A DNA stretch of 64,000 bases from Paenibacillus sp. cl123 (GCF_900101595.1 NZ_FMYY01000008.1:121539-185538), one strand, 5' to 3'. Counted from the first letter of the stretch, positions 16,103 to 25,390 are shown. Translations and numbers: made by a program. The notes: generated from the sequence alone by a model not told the origin.

Positions 16103-17176
16103 TTGGAACGAGAAGAGCTTATGCGGCAAGCGGAGGAATTTATCCGGGTCTGTTATGCGGAGCTTCATAAATCGGAGGACGAAATAACCGCCAGACTCGC
16201 ACATATAACAGCGGAAATCGCCGATATGAGAACGTACGCCCATACGCGGGAGGAGCTGACCCACGGCGCCCGGATGGCCTGGCGCAACAGCAACCGCTGT
16301 ATCGGCCGGCTGTTCTGGGAGACGCTGGAGGTTGCAGACGCGCGGGAGGTGGACACGGACGACGGGATGGCGGCCGCGCTGTTCCGTCATCTGGAACGAG
16401 CGACTAACGGCGGCAAGGTACGCCCCGTCATCACGGTATTCCGCGCAGCTTCCGCCGCGAGGAAGGACGCCCGCATCTGGAACCGCCAACTGATCCGGTA
16501 TGCGGGATATGAGGATCTGGCCGGGATCGTAGGCGATCCGATCTCTGCGCCGTTCACGGCGTTCTGCCGCTCCCTCGGCTGGCAGGGGGCGGGCACGCCG
16601 TTTGACGTGCTGCCGCTCGTCCTCAGTGTAGAGGGAGATGTCCCGCGCGTGTACGAGATTCCGCCGCCGCTCGTGCTGGAGGTGCCGATCGTACACCCGG
16701 ACTATCCGCAGCTTGCGGAGCGGCAGCTCAAGTGGTACGCAGTTCCTTTCGTCTCCGACATGCGTCTGGAGATCGGCGGAATTACTTACCCGGCAGCACC
16801 GTTTAACGGCTGGTATATGGGAACGGAGATCGGCGCGCGCAATCTGGCGGATGCGAATCGTTACAATCTGCTGCCGGTGATGGCCGGCATCATGGGGCTG
16901 GACACGGCGAGGGATTCCTCGCTATGGAAGGACCGGGCTCTCGTGGAGCTGAATGCGGCGGTGCTGCACTCTTACCGGGAGCGCGGGGTTGCCATCGTCG
17001 ATCACCACACGGCAGCCCAACAGTTCCGGCGCTTCGAGGAAAATGAGCGCAAGACGGAGCGGCCCGTTACCGGCGACTGGACATGGCTGATTCCGCCCGT
17101 TTCTCCGGCGGCGACCCATATTTTTCACCAATCGTATGACAACAGGACTGTCACGCCGAATTTTTTCCATCGCTGA
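16103..17176 (+). CDS. nos: Bacterial nitric oxide synthase oxygenase
   Basis: A 357-residue heme-thiolate enzyme that makes NO from L-arginine through N-hydroxyarginine. It corresponds to the oxygenase half of animal NOS and needs an external reductase. The heme ligand is C66 in WRNSNRCIGR. The substrate-binding segment NGWYMGTEIGARNLAD carries the Arg-binding Glu, and the pterin-site TWLIPP and the C-terminal HIFHQSY are present. It starts at TTG 16103 after GAGGAG. No dedicated reductase is adjacent. A strong terminator follows, so it is probably monocistronic. In bacilli NOS protects against oxidative stress and some antibiotics. Confidence 0.96.
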   Translation: MEREELMRQAEEFIRVCYAELHKSEDEITARLAHITAEIADMRTYAHTREELTHGARMAWRNSNRCIGRLFWETLEVADAREVDTDDGMAAALFRHLERATNGGKVRPVITVFRAASAARKDARIWNRQLIRYAGYEDLAGIVGDPISAPFTAFCRSLGWQGAGTPFDVLPLVLSVEGDVPRVYEIPPPLVLEVPIVHPDYPQLAERQLKWYAVPFVSDMRLEIGGITYPAAPFNGWYMGTEIGARNLADANRYNLLPVMAGIMGLDTARDSSLWKDRALVELNAAVLHSYRERGVAIVDHHTAAQQFRRFEENERKTERPVTGDWTWLIPPVSPAATHIFHQSYDNRTVTPNFFHR

Positions 17177-17201
17177 CTGCGTGGGGCGTTGGTCCGTTTC
17201 C

Positions 17202-17232
17202 ACCGTCCGGATGACTCCGGACGGTTATTTTG
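17202..17232 (+). terminator. Terminator of nos
   Basis: A perfect 10-bp stem (ACCGTCCGGA/TCCGGACGGT) with a 4-nt loop is followed by TATTTTGTTT. Confidence 0.85.
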
Positions 17233-17293
17233 TTTGGCAGCAGTCGGCAGACTCATGATAGAATAGCGGTACGTTAAGGAAGAGGGGACATTT

Positions 17294-19060
17294 ATGTTTA
17301 GAAAACAAGCACTGCCGCGGATTCCGATCGGTGAATACTTGTCGCTGTTCCGCAGCTACCTGAAGCCGCAGCGCAAGCGCATGACCCTGCTGGCGGCGCT
17401 GCTGATCGGCGGCATCGGCTTGCAGCTCGTGAATCCGCAGATCATCCGCTACTTCATCGACACGGCCGGCTCGCAGCAAAGCGGGGAGCCGCTCGTCTGG
17501 GCCGCCGTATTGTTTATCGGCGTGTCCTTGATCCAGCAGCTGATCAACGTCAGCGCGTCCTATATGGGCGCCAATGTCGGCTGGATGGCGACGAATCAGC
17601 TGCGAGTCGACGTGGCGGCCCATTGCTTGAAGCTGGATATGGCGTTTCACAAGCAGCAGACGGCGGGCTCCATCATCGAACGGGTCGATGGCGACATCAA
17701 TAATCTATCGAACTTTTTCTCCCAGTTCGCCATCATGCTGGTCAGCAATGTGCTGCTTGTCGCGGGCATGTTGGTGCTGCTGTTCCGCGAAGGCTGGCTG
17801 ATCGGCAGCGGGATGCTGCTGTTCGTCGTCTTTGCGCTGATGGCCATCCGTTATGTGCGCCGGTTCGCTGTGCCTCACTGGACCAAGGTTCGGGAGGTCA
17901 GCGCCAAGTTTTACGGCTTTCTGGGCGAGCATCTGGAGGGGACGGAGGATACCAGAGCCAGCGGAGCTACCGGATATGTCATGCACCGCTTCTTCACCTT
18001 GATGAGAGAGTGGCTGCCGCTGCGGGTACGGGCTTTCTTCGGCTGGGCATCGATGTGGATCACGACGATCATTGTGTTCACCATCGGCAACGCTGTCGCT
18101 TTCACGGTCAGTTATTATTTGTGGCAGAAGGGCTCGATTACGCTGGGAACCGTTTACATGGTTTTTTATTATACCGAGCTGATGGCCAAGCCGATCGAGC
18201 AGATCCGCACTCAAATGGAGGATTTGCAGAAGGCGGACGCCAGCATCGGGCGGGTGCGCGAACTGCTGCAAACCTCCTCGTCCATCCAGGACGGACCGGG
18301 CGGTGCCATACCCGGGGGGCCGCTGGGCGTCGCTTTCAACCGCGTGCATTTCTCCTACGAAGGGGATCGCTCCACGCTTGCGGATGTCGACTTCCGGCTC
18401 GAGCCGGGCCAGGTGCTTGGTTTGCTGGGACGCACGGGCAGCGGCAAGACGACGCTGGCGCGGCTGCTGCTGCGCTTTTATGATCCGGGTGAGGGCAGCA
18501 TCACCGTCGGCGGGGTCGATATTCGCCGGGCGAAGCTGCAGGAGCTGCGCAGCCGGGTGGGGATGGTCACTCAAACTATCGAGCTGTTCCAGGGGACGAT
18601 TCGTGATAATCTGACCTTTTTCGACGAGCGGGTGGCGGATGAGCGTATTGTTCAGGTGCTGGAAGAGCTGGGCATGGGGCAGTGGCTGCTGTCGCTGCCT
18701 CAAGGGCTGGATACGCGACTGGAGTCGGGCGGCGGAGGTTTATCCGCAGGCGAAGCGCAGCTGCTGTCCTTCGCCCGCGTGTTTCTCACCGATCCTGGCC
18801 TCGTCATTTTGGATGAAGCTTCCTCCCGGCTGGACCCGGGGACCGAGCAGCGAATCGAGCAGGCGATGAACCGGCTGCTGGAGGGGAGGACCTGTATCAT
18901 CATCGCGCACCGGCTGGCTACGATTGAGCGGGCCGACCGGATTCTGATCTTAGAGGAAGGCCGCATGCTGGAGCAGGGCGACCGGGTCAAGCTGGCTGCT
19001 AATCCGGATTCCCGTTACAGCCGGATGCTGCGGGTCGGAATGGAGGAGATGCTGGCATGA
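17294..19060 (+). CDS. Heterodimeric ABC exporter subunit A
   Basis: A 588-residue half-transporter with an N-terminal six-helix exporter domain (about 1-320) and a C-terminal nucleotide-binding domain. Walker A GRTGSGKTT lies near residue 380 and Walker B VILDEASS keeps the catalytic Glu, but the signature reads LSAGE instead of LSGGQ. GAGGGGAC precedes the ATG. Its stop overlaps the start of the next gene (ATGA). Together they form an asymmetric ABC exporter of the LmrCD/TM287-288 kind, which usually exports drugs, lipids or peptides. Confidence 0.93.
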   Translation: MFRKQALPRIPIGEYLSLFRSYLKPQRKRMTLLAALLIGGIGLQLVNPQIIRYFIDTAGSQQSGEPLVWAAVLFIGVSLIQQLINVSASYMGANVGWMATNQLRVDVAAHCLKLDMAFHKQQTAGSIIERVDGDINNLSNFFSQFAIMLVSNVLLVAGMLVLLFREGWLIGSGMLLFVVFALMAIRYVRRFAVPHWTKVREVSAKFYGFLGEHLEGTEDTRASGATGYVMHRFFTLMREWLPLRVRAFFGWASMWITTIIVFTIGNAVAFTVSYYLWQKGSITLGTVYMVFYYTELMAKPIEQIRTQMEDLQKADASIGRVRELLQTSSSIQDGPGGAIPGGPLGVAFNRVHFSYEGDRSTLADVDFRLEPGQVLGLLGRTGSGKTTLARLLLRFYDPGEGSITVGGVDIRRAKLQELRSRVGMVTQTIELFQGTIRDNLTFFDERVADERIVQVLEELGMGQWLLSLPQGLDTRLESGGGGLSAGEAQLLSFARVFLTDPGLVILDEASSRLDPGTEQRIEQAMNRLLEGRTCIIIAHRLATIERADRILILEEGRMLEQGDRVKLAANPDSRYSRMLRVGMEEMLA

Positions 19061-20853
19061 CGACATTCACTTTTCTGCGGAAGCTGGTCAGCTATCGCAA
19101 AGGGCTTTATTTGCTGAATGCGCTGGCCTGGTCGCTCGTCTATCTCGCTCCGATCGTTCCCGGTCTGCTGACGAAGCAGTTTTTCGACGAGCTGTCCGGC
19201 CATGCCGCCTATTCGCTGGGGCTGGGCTCCCTGCTCGTGCTGCTGCTGATGGCGGCGCTGGCGCGGATCAGCTTCATCCTGTTCGGCTTCACGACAGACG
19301 TGCAATTCAGATTCCGCATCGGCGCTCTGCTGCGCCGCAACGTGCTGCGGCATATTCTCAAGGAGCCTGGCGCGCGAGCTATCCCGTTTTCCCCGGGCGA
19401 AGCGATCAGCTCCTTCCGCGATGATGTCGATCAGGTGGAGGAGAGCGTCAGCTGGTCGGTCGATGTGCTGGGACTTACCGTGTTTGCGGCCGTCTCCTGC
19501 ATCATCCTGATCCGGATTCATCCGCAGATGACCTTATGGGTATTCCTGCCCTTGATCGTCGTCGTTACGGCCGCCCAGCTGTCCACGGCGCTGCTGCAGA
19601 AATACCGGGCCGCGAGCCGGGAGGCGACGAGCCAGGTCACCGGAGCGATCAGCGAAATGTTCGGCACGGTGCAGTCCATTCAGGTAGCTGGCGCGGAGGA
19701 GCGTATGATCCGCCGCTTCCGGCGGCTGAGCGACGAGCGCCGGCAGGCGATGCTGAAGGATACGCTTCTGACGACCTCGCTCGACTCCGTGTTTTCGGGC
19801 GTCGTTCATTTTGGCACGGGGCTGATCTTGCTGCTGGCCGCCGAGTCGATGAGGACGGGACAATTTACGGTGGGAGACTTTGCCTTATTCGTCTATTACC
19901 TGGGCTTCGTTACGCATTTCATTCAAAATTTCGGCAAGTTTATTACGTACTACAAAGTAAGCGCCGTGGCGAAAAATCGGCTGCAGGCGCTGCTGCAGGG
20001 AGCCGATCCGCAGAAGCTGACCGAGCATCATCCGCTGTATCTGCGCGGTACGCTTCCCGGGCCGCAGGAGCATATGGGAGCGGCCGGCGGCGCTGATTCC
20101 TACGAGCCTTTGCACAGTCTGGCGCTTGCCGGATTAAGCTATAGGTACCCGGACACAGGGCGCGGGATTGAGAACATCGATCTCCGGCTGGAGCGGGGGT
20201 CCTTCACCGTCATTACTGGCCGGGTCGGTTCGGGGAAAACGACATTGGTGCGGACGCTGCTGGGGCTGCTTCCCAAGCAGACCGGCGACATCTTCTGGAA
20301 CGAGCGCAAGGTCGAGGACCCGGGCGAATATTTCATCCCGCCTCGAAGCGCCTATACGCCGCAAATCCCCCGTCTGTACAGCGACACGCTGCGCAACAAT
20401 ATATTGCTTGGTCTGGAGGCGGATGAGGAGCGGATAACCCGCGCGATCCATGCGGCTGTTCTGGAGGACGACGTGACGCGGCTGCCTGCCGGGCTTGGCA
20501 CGATGATCGGGCCGCGGGGCGTCAAGCTGTCCGGCGGGCAAGCCCAGCGATCCGCCGCCGCCCGGATGTTTGTCCGCGAGGCGGAGCTGCTCGTCTTCGA
20601 CGATCTGTCGAGCGCGCTGGACGTGGATACGGAGAGCAAGCTGTGGGAGCGGCTGGCCGGGCTGCGCGAGGAAACCACCTGCCTGGTCGTATCTCACCGG
20701 AAGGCGGCGCTGGCCCGCGCCGACCGGATCATCGTGATGAACAACGGCCGGATCGAGGCAGAAGGCAGTCTGGATGAGCTGCTGGCGGACAATGAAGAGC
20801 TGCGCCGTATCTGGTACGGCCCGGAGGAGAGGCAGGGCGATTCCGGCGAATAG
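19057..20853 (+). CDS. Heterodimeric ABC exporter subunit B
   Basis: A 598-residue partner half-transporter. The membrane domain spans about 1-310 and the nucleotide-binding domain about 350-590. Walker A is GRVGSGKTT near 389 and the signature is a canonical LSGGQ. Walker B is LLVFDDLSS, with Asp in place of the catalytic Glu. Its degenerate Walker B complements the degenerate signature of subunit A. One canonical ATP site (A Walker motifs with B LSGGQ) and one degenerate site are therefore expected. A hairpin lies 120 bp downstream. Confidence 0.93.
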   Translation: MTTFTFLRKLVSYRKGLYLLNALAWSLVYLAPIVPGLLTKQFFDELSGHAAYSLGLGSLLVLLLMAALARISFILFGFTTDVQFRFRIGALLRRNVLRHILKEPGARAIPFSPGEAISSFRDDVDQVEESVSWSVDVLGLTVFAAVSCIILIRIHPQMTLWVFLPLIVVVTAAQLSTALLQKYRAASREATSQVTGAISEMFGTVQSIQVAGAEERMIRRFRRLSDERRQAMLKDTLLTTSLDSVFSGVVHFGTGLILLLAAESMRTGQFTVGDFALFVYYLGFVTHFIQNFGKFITYYKVSAVAKNRLQALLQGADPQKLTEHHPLYLRGTLPGPQEHMGAAGGADSYEPLHSLALAGLSYRYPDTGRGIENIDLRLERGSFTVITGRVGSGKTTLVRTLLGLLPKQTGDIFWNERKVEDPGEYFIPPRSAYTPQIPRLYSDTLRNNILLGLEADEERITRAIHAAVLEDDVTRLPAGLGTMIGPRGVKLSGGQAQRSAAARMFVREAELLVFDDLSSALDVDTESKLWERLAGLREETTCLVVSHRKAALARADRIIVMNNGRIEAEGSLDELLADNEELRRIWYGPEERQGDSGE

Positions 20854-20974
20854 CCGGCGCATTTCCCGGGAAAGCGCAGGAGTCGACATCGTTCCGTCCG
20901 GCGCCTCGGCAGTTGTCGAATAAGAGCCGAAAATGGCTTGTTTGCGGCTTTGGATGGGAAGCATAGGCGCAGCA

Positions 20975-21015
20975 AAGACGCCCCCGTGCCGCTTGGCAGC
21001 GGCTCAGGGCGTCTT
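20975..21015. terminator. Hairpin between convergent genes
   Basis: AAGACGCCC and GGGCGTCTT form a 9-bp stem around an inner GC-rich loop, followed by AATTA. It lies between the exporter operon and the convergent LTA-synthase-like gene; the rest of 20854-21146 shows nothing else. Confidence 0.55.
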
Positions 21016-21146
21016 AATTATGGACTGGCTAATGCTCAAAGCTGTGCGGGTCGCCAATTAGCTGCAGCGGGCTTCGGAGGAGTAATACCGGCCGGCGGGA
21101 CCCCTGGCGCAGCTTCGCTCACTGTCCCCCGGCAAGCGGCGCAGGC

Positions 21147-22727
21147 TTACTTGCCCTCCGGAGACAGCGCCGAGCTGGCGCGCGGCATGACGGTTACCTG
21201 TGCCGGCTCGGATATGGCGAGCACATTTTCCTTGGAATCCAACACCTTGATCTCGAGCCGGATAGTGCCGGGCTTGGCATAATATTCTTTGGGCAGATTG
21301 ACGCTCACCGACGATTCGCTGCTCCAATTGGTCGTGAGCTTTTTGCCGCCCGCATATACTGTCGCCCCCTGACTGAATCTGCCGCCTTCCAGCGTCAGCA
21401 GCACCGGTCCGTTCCCGTCGCCGCCTGCGGTGAGGAATTCCGGGGAAATATGACGGATCTCTGGCTTGCCATAGCCGAGCGTGAAGGGCGGCTGAGCGGC
21501 CAGCGCTTCGGCGGCATGGTTCTGCTCGTTCAGGAACCGCTCCTCCTGCCGGGCCCGCCAGCTCTCGGCCAACGTCCGGTCGATGCCGAACCGTTCATAA
21601 TCTCCCTCGGGCGGCAGGATCGGCATACGCTCGTACAAGCCGCTCAAATAATCCGAATAGGCGCCGCCTTGCAGTCCCGCCATACGCAGCACATAAGGCC
21701 CGAGAAACGAAGGGCTGAGCTCCAGCTGCTCCCGGGGGGCATCCTGCAAGTAATTGTTCCAGATCAGCACCGGCACCTCATGCATTTTGCGCAGGAAGTC
21801 GGGATCGTCTTCTCCCGTAATATAACCGGTCTCCGTATAGACGGTATATTTCTCGAGCGAAGGAAGATGGTCCCCGAAGAAGACGAGGATCGTCGGCTCC
21901 TTCAGCAGGCTGAAATGGAGGATCAGCTCCTGCAGCATGCGATCCGCTCCCTGGGAGCCTTGCGCATAGGTTTCGGCAATGCCGATCGCTTCCGCGGACG
22001 GATTCCCCCGGCTTTTGATCGTGATCGTATTGTTTTTGAATTTGCCCGGCCAGTAGTGGTAATGGTTCTCCATCGTATTGGCGAAGATCAGGTCGGCGCC
22101 CGGGCTCCGTTCGCTTTCCTCGATGATTCGCTTCGCTACGGCATGGTCGCCGATATACGGCCCGACATATTCGTCGGGATTGAAGTATTCCAGCGGGATG
22201 AACCGGGAGAAGCCCATATGCCGGTAAACTTCCGCGCTGTTGAAAAACCATTGGTGAAAAGGACTGATCGCCGTCGTGGCGTAGCCTTGCCGGCCGAGCT
22301 GACTGGCCAGCGATTCCGTCGGCTGCTTGATATATTGCTCGTATACGATAGATCCCTCGGGGAAAAAGCGGTACGAGTAACCGGTCAGCACCTCAAGCTC
22401 CACATTGGCCGTCCCGCCTCCAAACATCGGAGACAGCATCGTGCCGGATGTGTAGCGGCGTGCAAGCTCATGATACATCGGGATCGGATCGCGGCTGAAT
22501 TCCAGCCCGGGCAGCTTCGTCATATCCCAGAAAGATTCGCTGAGCACGATAATGATATTGGGCGGCTTATTGAGCTCCTCAGGGGTCCAGTCCGTCACCT
22601 GCTCGATGACGGGAAGCGGGGGGATGATTTCGGATTCCTTCGGGAGCCCCAGCCTTTCCGAAGTCGGGATCAGGATGAGGGCAAGCGATATGATCGCCGC
22701 AGAAAGAGTTCGGACGGAAGGACGCAT
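21147..22727 (-). CDS. LTA-synthase-like sulfatase-fold membrane-anchored enzyme
   Basis: A 526-residue member of the alkaline-phosphatase/sulfatase superfamily close to lipoteichoic acid synthases. The metal-binding Glu is in VLSESFWD (E64), the probable nucleophile T106 is in GGGTANVE, and the metal-binding DH is in FFGDHLPS near 285. Unlike LtaS, which has five N-terminal helices, this protein has one (about residues 8-22), and the C terminus adds an Ig-like (IPT/TIG-type) beta domain (about 430-520). The catalytic part would face outside. ATG 22727 is chosen because AGGAGA is 6-7 bp upstream. The likely role is transfer or cleavage of phosphoglycerol or phosphoethanolamine groups on surface polymers. 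Confidence 0.85.
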   Translation of the reverse strand: MRPSVRTLSAAIISLALILIPTSERLGLPKESEIIPPLPVIEQVTDWTPEELNKPPNIIIVLSESFWDMTKLPGLEFSRDPIPMYHELARRYTSGTMLSPMFGGGTANVELEVLTGYSYRFFPEGSIVYEQYIKQPTESLASQLGRQGYATTAISPFHQWFFNSAEVYRHMGFSRFIPLEYFNPDEYVGPYIGDHAVAKRIIEESERSPGADLIFANTMENHYHYWPGKFKNNTITIKSRGNPSAEAIGIAETYAQGSQGADRMLQELILHFSLLKEPTILVFFGDHLPSLEKYTVYTETGYITGEDDPDFLRKMHEVPVLIWNNYLQDAPREQLELSPSFLGPYVLRMAGLQGGAYSDYLSGLYERMPILPPEGDYERFGIDRTLAESWRARQEERFLNEQNHAAEALAAQPPFTLGYGKPEIRHISPEFLTAGGDGNGPVLLTLEGGRFSQGATVYAGGKKLTTNWSSESSVSVNLPKEYYAKPGTIRLEIKVLDSKENVLAISEPAQVTVMPRASSALSPEGK

Positions 22728-22994
22728 AGGCGGTCTCCTAGCTGTAGTCAATTTCTATCGTTTCAGCAGGCTCTCGTTGTATGGGCCGGACAGAGCCAGG
22801 CTTGTTGCATGGTTTATTATAGCATGCTCTGTCAAGAGATGGCAGGTGATTAAAGCGTTTCCGGAATCCGGAAGTAACCGATCCGTTAGTCTGCCGTCAG
22901 CGAGCTGACATTTCCCTTCCAAAGAAAAATACGCTATGATGAAATAGCGGCAAACCGCGTTTATTTACGAAAGGAATACGATTTAATTCGCCTT

Positions 22995-23714
22995 GTGGAG
23001 GGGAACGTTCTGGATACTTACGCTTGTCTGTATGTAATCCGCGGAGAGCCGTTTCGCTCGGGCACGTGTCTGGACCTGACAGCTGATGAGACGGTAATCG
23101 GACGGGCTACGAATAAGGACGCTCCGGATTTTGCATTTTCCAATGCCTTTATTTCCAGGAAGCATGTGGTCATTCGCCGCGAAGGCGAGCAGGCTGTGCT
23201 GTACGATCTCGGCTCCCGCCACGGCACGGAGCTGAACGGATCGATGGTGAAGCCTCATGTAGGCTATCCTCTGAAGTCCTTCGATATCGTGAAGCTGGCC
23301 AAGGGCATGACTGTCCTGCATTTTTCTTATATATTTGCCGACCAGACGCTGGAGTTCGAACCGCTCAGCCTGACGCAGCATCTGAACCTGCAGGGGAAGG
23401 AGCTGGAGAGAGCCGGAACTGTAGCTCTGTATTGGGAGAAACGGGAATGCGTCGTCGGCGGCAAACGGATCGCTATGTCCGAGAAGGAGTATTTGCTGCT
23501 CCACCTGCTGCATGAGGAGGCTGACCGGCTGGTGCCGGTCGAGGAGATCAAGCGAGCCGTCTGGCCGGAGAGGTCGGCGGGCAAGGACGGCATCCCCGAT
23601 GTGACGATGGACGAGCTCAACGCCCTTGTTTACCGGATACGGAAGAAATACGGCAAGGATACGTTCGCCATCAGCGCCGTTCGGGGCAGCGGATACATAT
23701 TGGAGCTGGAGTAG
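22995..23714 (+). CDS. FHA domain fused to OmpR-type winged helix
   Basis: About 239 residues. An N-terminal FHA domain (about 25-110) shows the phosphothreonine-binding pattern VIGRA, ISRKH and SRHGTELNG. A C-terminal winged-helix DNA-binding domain (about 145-239) of the response-regulator type has LNALVYRIRKKYG and the wing RGSGYIL. FHA modules read Ser/Thr kinase signals, so this may be a phospho-controlled transcription factor. The GTG start at 22995 has no well-placed ribosome binding site; GGAGGGG lies just inside, so a CTG start at 23010 is conceivable. MurA follows after 51 bp, suggesting an operon. Confidence 0.85.
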   Translation: MEGNVLDTYACLYVIRGEPFRSGTCLDLTADETVIGRATNKDAPDFAFSNAFISRKHVVIRREGEQAVLYDLGSRHGTELNGSMVKPHVGYPLKSFDIVKLAKGMTVLHFSYIFADQTLEFEPLSLTQHLNLQGKELERAGTVALYWEKRECVVGGKRIAMSEKEYLLLHLLHEEADRLVPVEEIKRAVWPERSAGKDGIPDVTMDELNALVYRIRKKYGKDTFAISAVRGSGYILELE

Positions 23715-23765
23715 CGGCAAGACCAAGCAGCCGCATGATCTGCGGCAGAGGAAGGAAGATAGCCC

Positions 23766-25049
23766 ATGCGTTATATGGAAGTTGAACCATCCGGTCCGCT
23801 GCAAGGCAGCGTGCGCATCCCCGGATCGAAAAACAGCTCGCTGGCGCTGCTCGCCGCCGCTTGTCTGGCTGATGATATAGTCAAACTTGAGGGGATACCG
23901 CCCATAGACGACGTTAAAGTAATCGCCCGGATCGCTCAGGAAATCGGCTTGTCCTGGGAGCGCAAGCCTTCCGGCGAGCTGTGGCTGGACCCTCGCTATA
24001 TTCACAGCGCGGTCATCGACCCGGGCAAAGCCGGCTCGTATCGCGCATCCTATTACTTCGCCGGAGCGCTCTTGGCCAAGTTCGGCCGGGTGACGCTCGG
24101 CTTCCCGGGCGGCGATGATTTCTCCCAGCGGCCGATCGACCAGCATATCAAGGCGTTTCAGGCGCTGGGCGCCAAGGTGCTGTTCGCCGAAGATCATTAC
24201 ATCGTCGAAGCGGCCGAGCTGCGCGGAGCGGATATTTACTTCGACACGATCACCTCGGGAGCGACGATCAATGCAATGCTGGCGGCCGTGCGCGCCAAGG
24301 GCAGAACCCATCTGTACCATGCCGCCCTCGATCCGGAGGTTGTCGATACGGCAGCTTTCCTGAGCTCGCTCGGCGCTCGCATCTATGGAGCGGGCACCGA
24401 CCGCATCCGCATCGAAGGCGTCCCTTACCTAAACGGAGGTTTTCACACCGTCATCCCGGACCGGCTGATCGCCGGAGCGTTCCTGATGGCGGCCGGGATA
24501 ACGGGCGGCACTGTCACGGTCCAAGATGTCATCCCGGAGCATATGGGCTCCTGCCTGGCCAAGCTGGAGGAATGCGGAGTAGGGGTGGAAGTCCGGGAAA
24601 GCAGCGTCACGGCCTACGGAGGCTCGGCTATCCGGGCGTCGCGCATCCGCACGTCCATGTACCCCGGCTTCGCCACCGATCTGCAGCAGCCGATGACGGC
24701 GCTGCTGACTCAGGCACAGGGCAAAAGCCTTATTACGGAGCGGGTATATCCGAACCGGTTCAATCATGTGCCGCAGCTGCGGCGGATGGGCGCGGACATC
24801 GAGGTGCGCCAGGAGACCGCCTTTATCCGCGGCGGCCGGCCGCTGACGGGCGGCTGGGTGCATGCGACCGACGTTCGGGCCGGCACATGTCTGGTATTGG
24901 CCGGACTCGTGGCGGAGGGCCCAACCTTCCTCACGGGCGTGGAGCATCTGGAGCGCGGGTATGGCGATGTTACGGGAAGCTTCGCAGCGCTGGGCGCCGC
25001 CCTCCGCTTTGCGGAAGCGGACCGGGAGCAGGTGCAGGCCGCGTACTGA
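23766..25049 (+). CDS. murA: UDP-GlcNAc 1-carboxyvinyltransferase homologue (MurA) with Cys-to-Asp active site
   Basis: A 427-residue enolpyruvyl transferase that would add phosphoenolpyruvate to UDP-GlcNAc, the first committed step of peptidoglycan synthesis. Conserved residues include K22-N23 in PGSKNSS, R122 in QRPID, Asp in FATDLQQPM and Arg in DVRAGTCLVLAG. The catalytic loop, usually PGGC-x-IGARP, reads PGGDDFSQRP, so the fosfomycin-target Cys115 is replaced by D117. Asp at this position supports catalysis but blocks fosfomycin alkylation, as known for Mycobacterium MurA. It lies 51 bp after the FHA regulator. It may be a second MurA paralogue or a MurA-like enzyme with a different acceptor. 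Confidence 0.9.
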   Translation: MRYMEVEPSGPLQGSVRIPGSKNSSLALLAAACLADDIVKLEGIPPIDDVKVIARIAQEIGLSWERKPSGELWLDPRYIHSAVIDPGKAGSYRASYYFAGALLAKFGRVTLGFPGGDDFSQRPIDQHIKAFQALGAKVLFAEDHYIVEAAELRGADIYFDTITSGATINAMLAAVRAKGRTHLYHAALDPEVVDTAAFLSSLGARIYGAGTDRIRIEGVPYLNGGFHTVIPDRLIAGAFLMAAGITGGTVTVQDVIPEHMGSCLAKLEECGVGVEVRESSVTAYGGSAIRASRIRTSMYPGFATDLQQPMTALLTQAQGKSLITERVYPNRFNHVPQLRRMGADIEVRQETAFIRGGRPLTGGWVHATDVRAGTCLVLAGLVAEGPTFLTGVEHLERGYGDVTGSFAALGAALRFAEADREQVQAAY

Positions 25050-25114
25050 ATGCCGCGTGCCTGGGCGATGGACCGGTACGCGCTTAAGCGTCTAAGTGCC
25101 GAAGGAGGAGTATT

Positions 25115-25390
25115 GTGGGCTTTGGGTTGATATATATCGTGCTGATCAATCTGATCGGCCTGATCCTGATGGGGGTCGACAAGCGCAAAGCGAGAAGCAA
25201 AGCTTGGCGGATTCCCGAGAAGCGGCTGTTTTTGGTCGCGCTGGCAGGAGGGGCGGCCGGGATGTGGATGGGGATGCGCTGGTGGCGGCACAAAACGAAG
25301 CATAATTCGTTTGCCATCGGCATCCCGGTTATTTTCTTCCTGCATATCATGGTAGCGCTGGCCTTGTGGGGGCAGCAGCTGCCAAAGTAG
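25115..25390 (+). CDS. DUF1294 small membrane protein
   Basis: A 91-residue protein with helices near both ends and the DUF1294 pattern D-K-x-x-A, RIPEKRLF, GG-x2-G-x-W and HKTKHNSF. GTG 25115 follows GGAGGAG at 5 bp. The family is widespread but its function is unknown. It is 65 bp downstream of the MurA homologue and ends at a strong terminator, so it may be the last gene of that operon. Confidence 0.88.
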   Translation: MGFGLIYIVLINLIGLILMGVDKRKARSKAWRIPEKRLFLVALAGGAAGMWMGMRWWRHKTKHNSFAIGIPVIFFLHIMVALALWGQQLPK

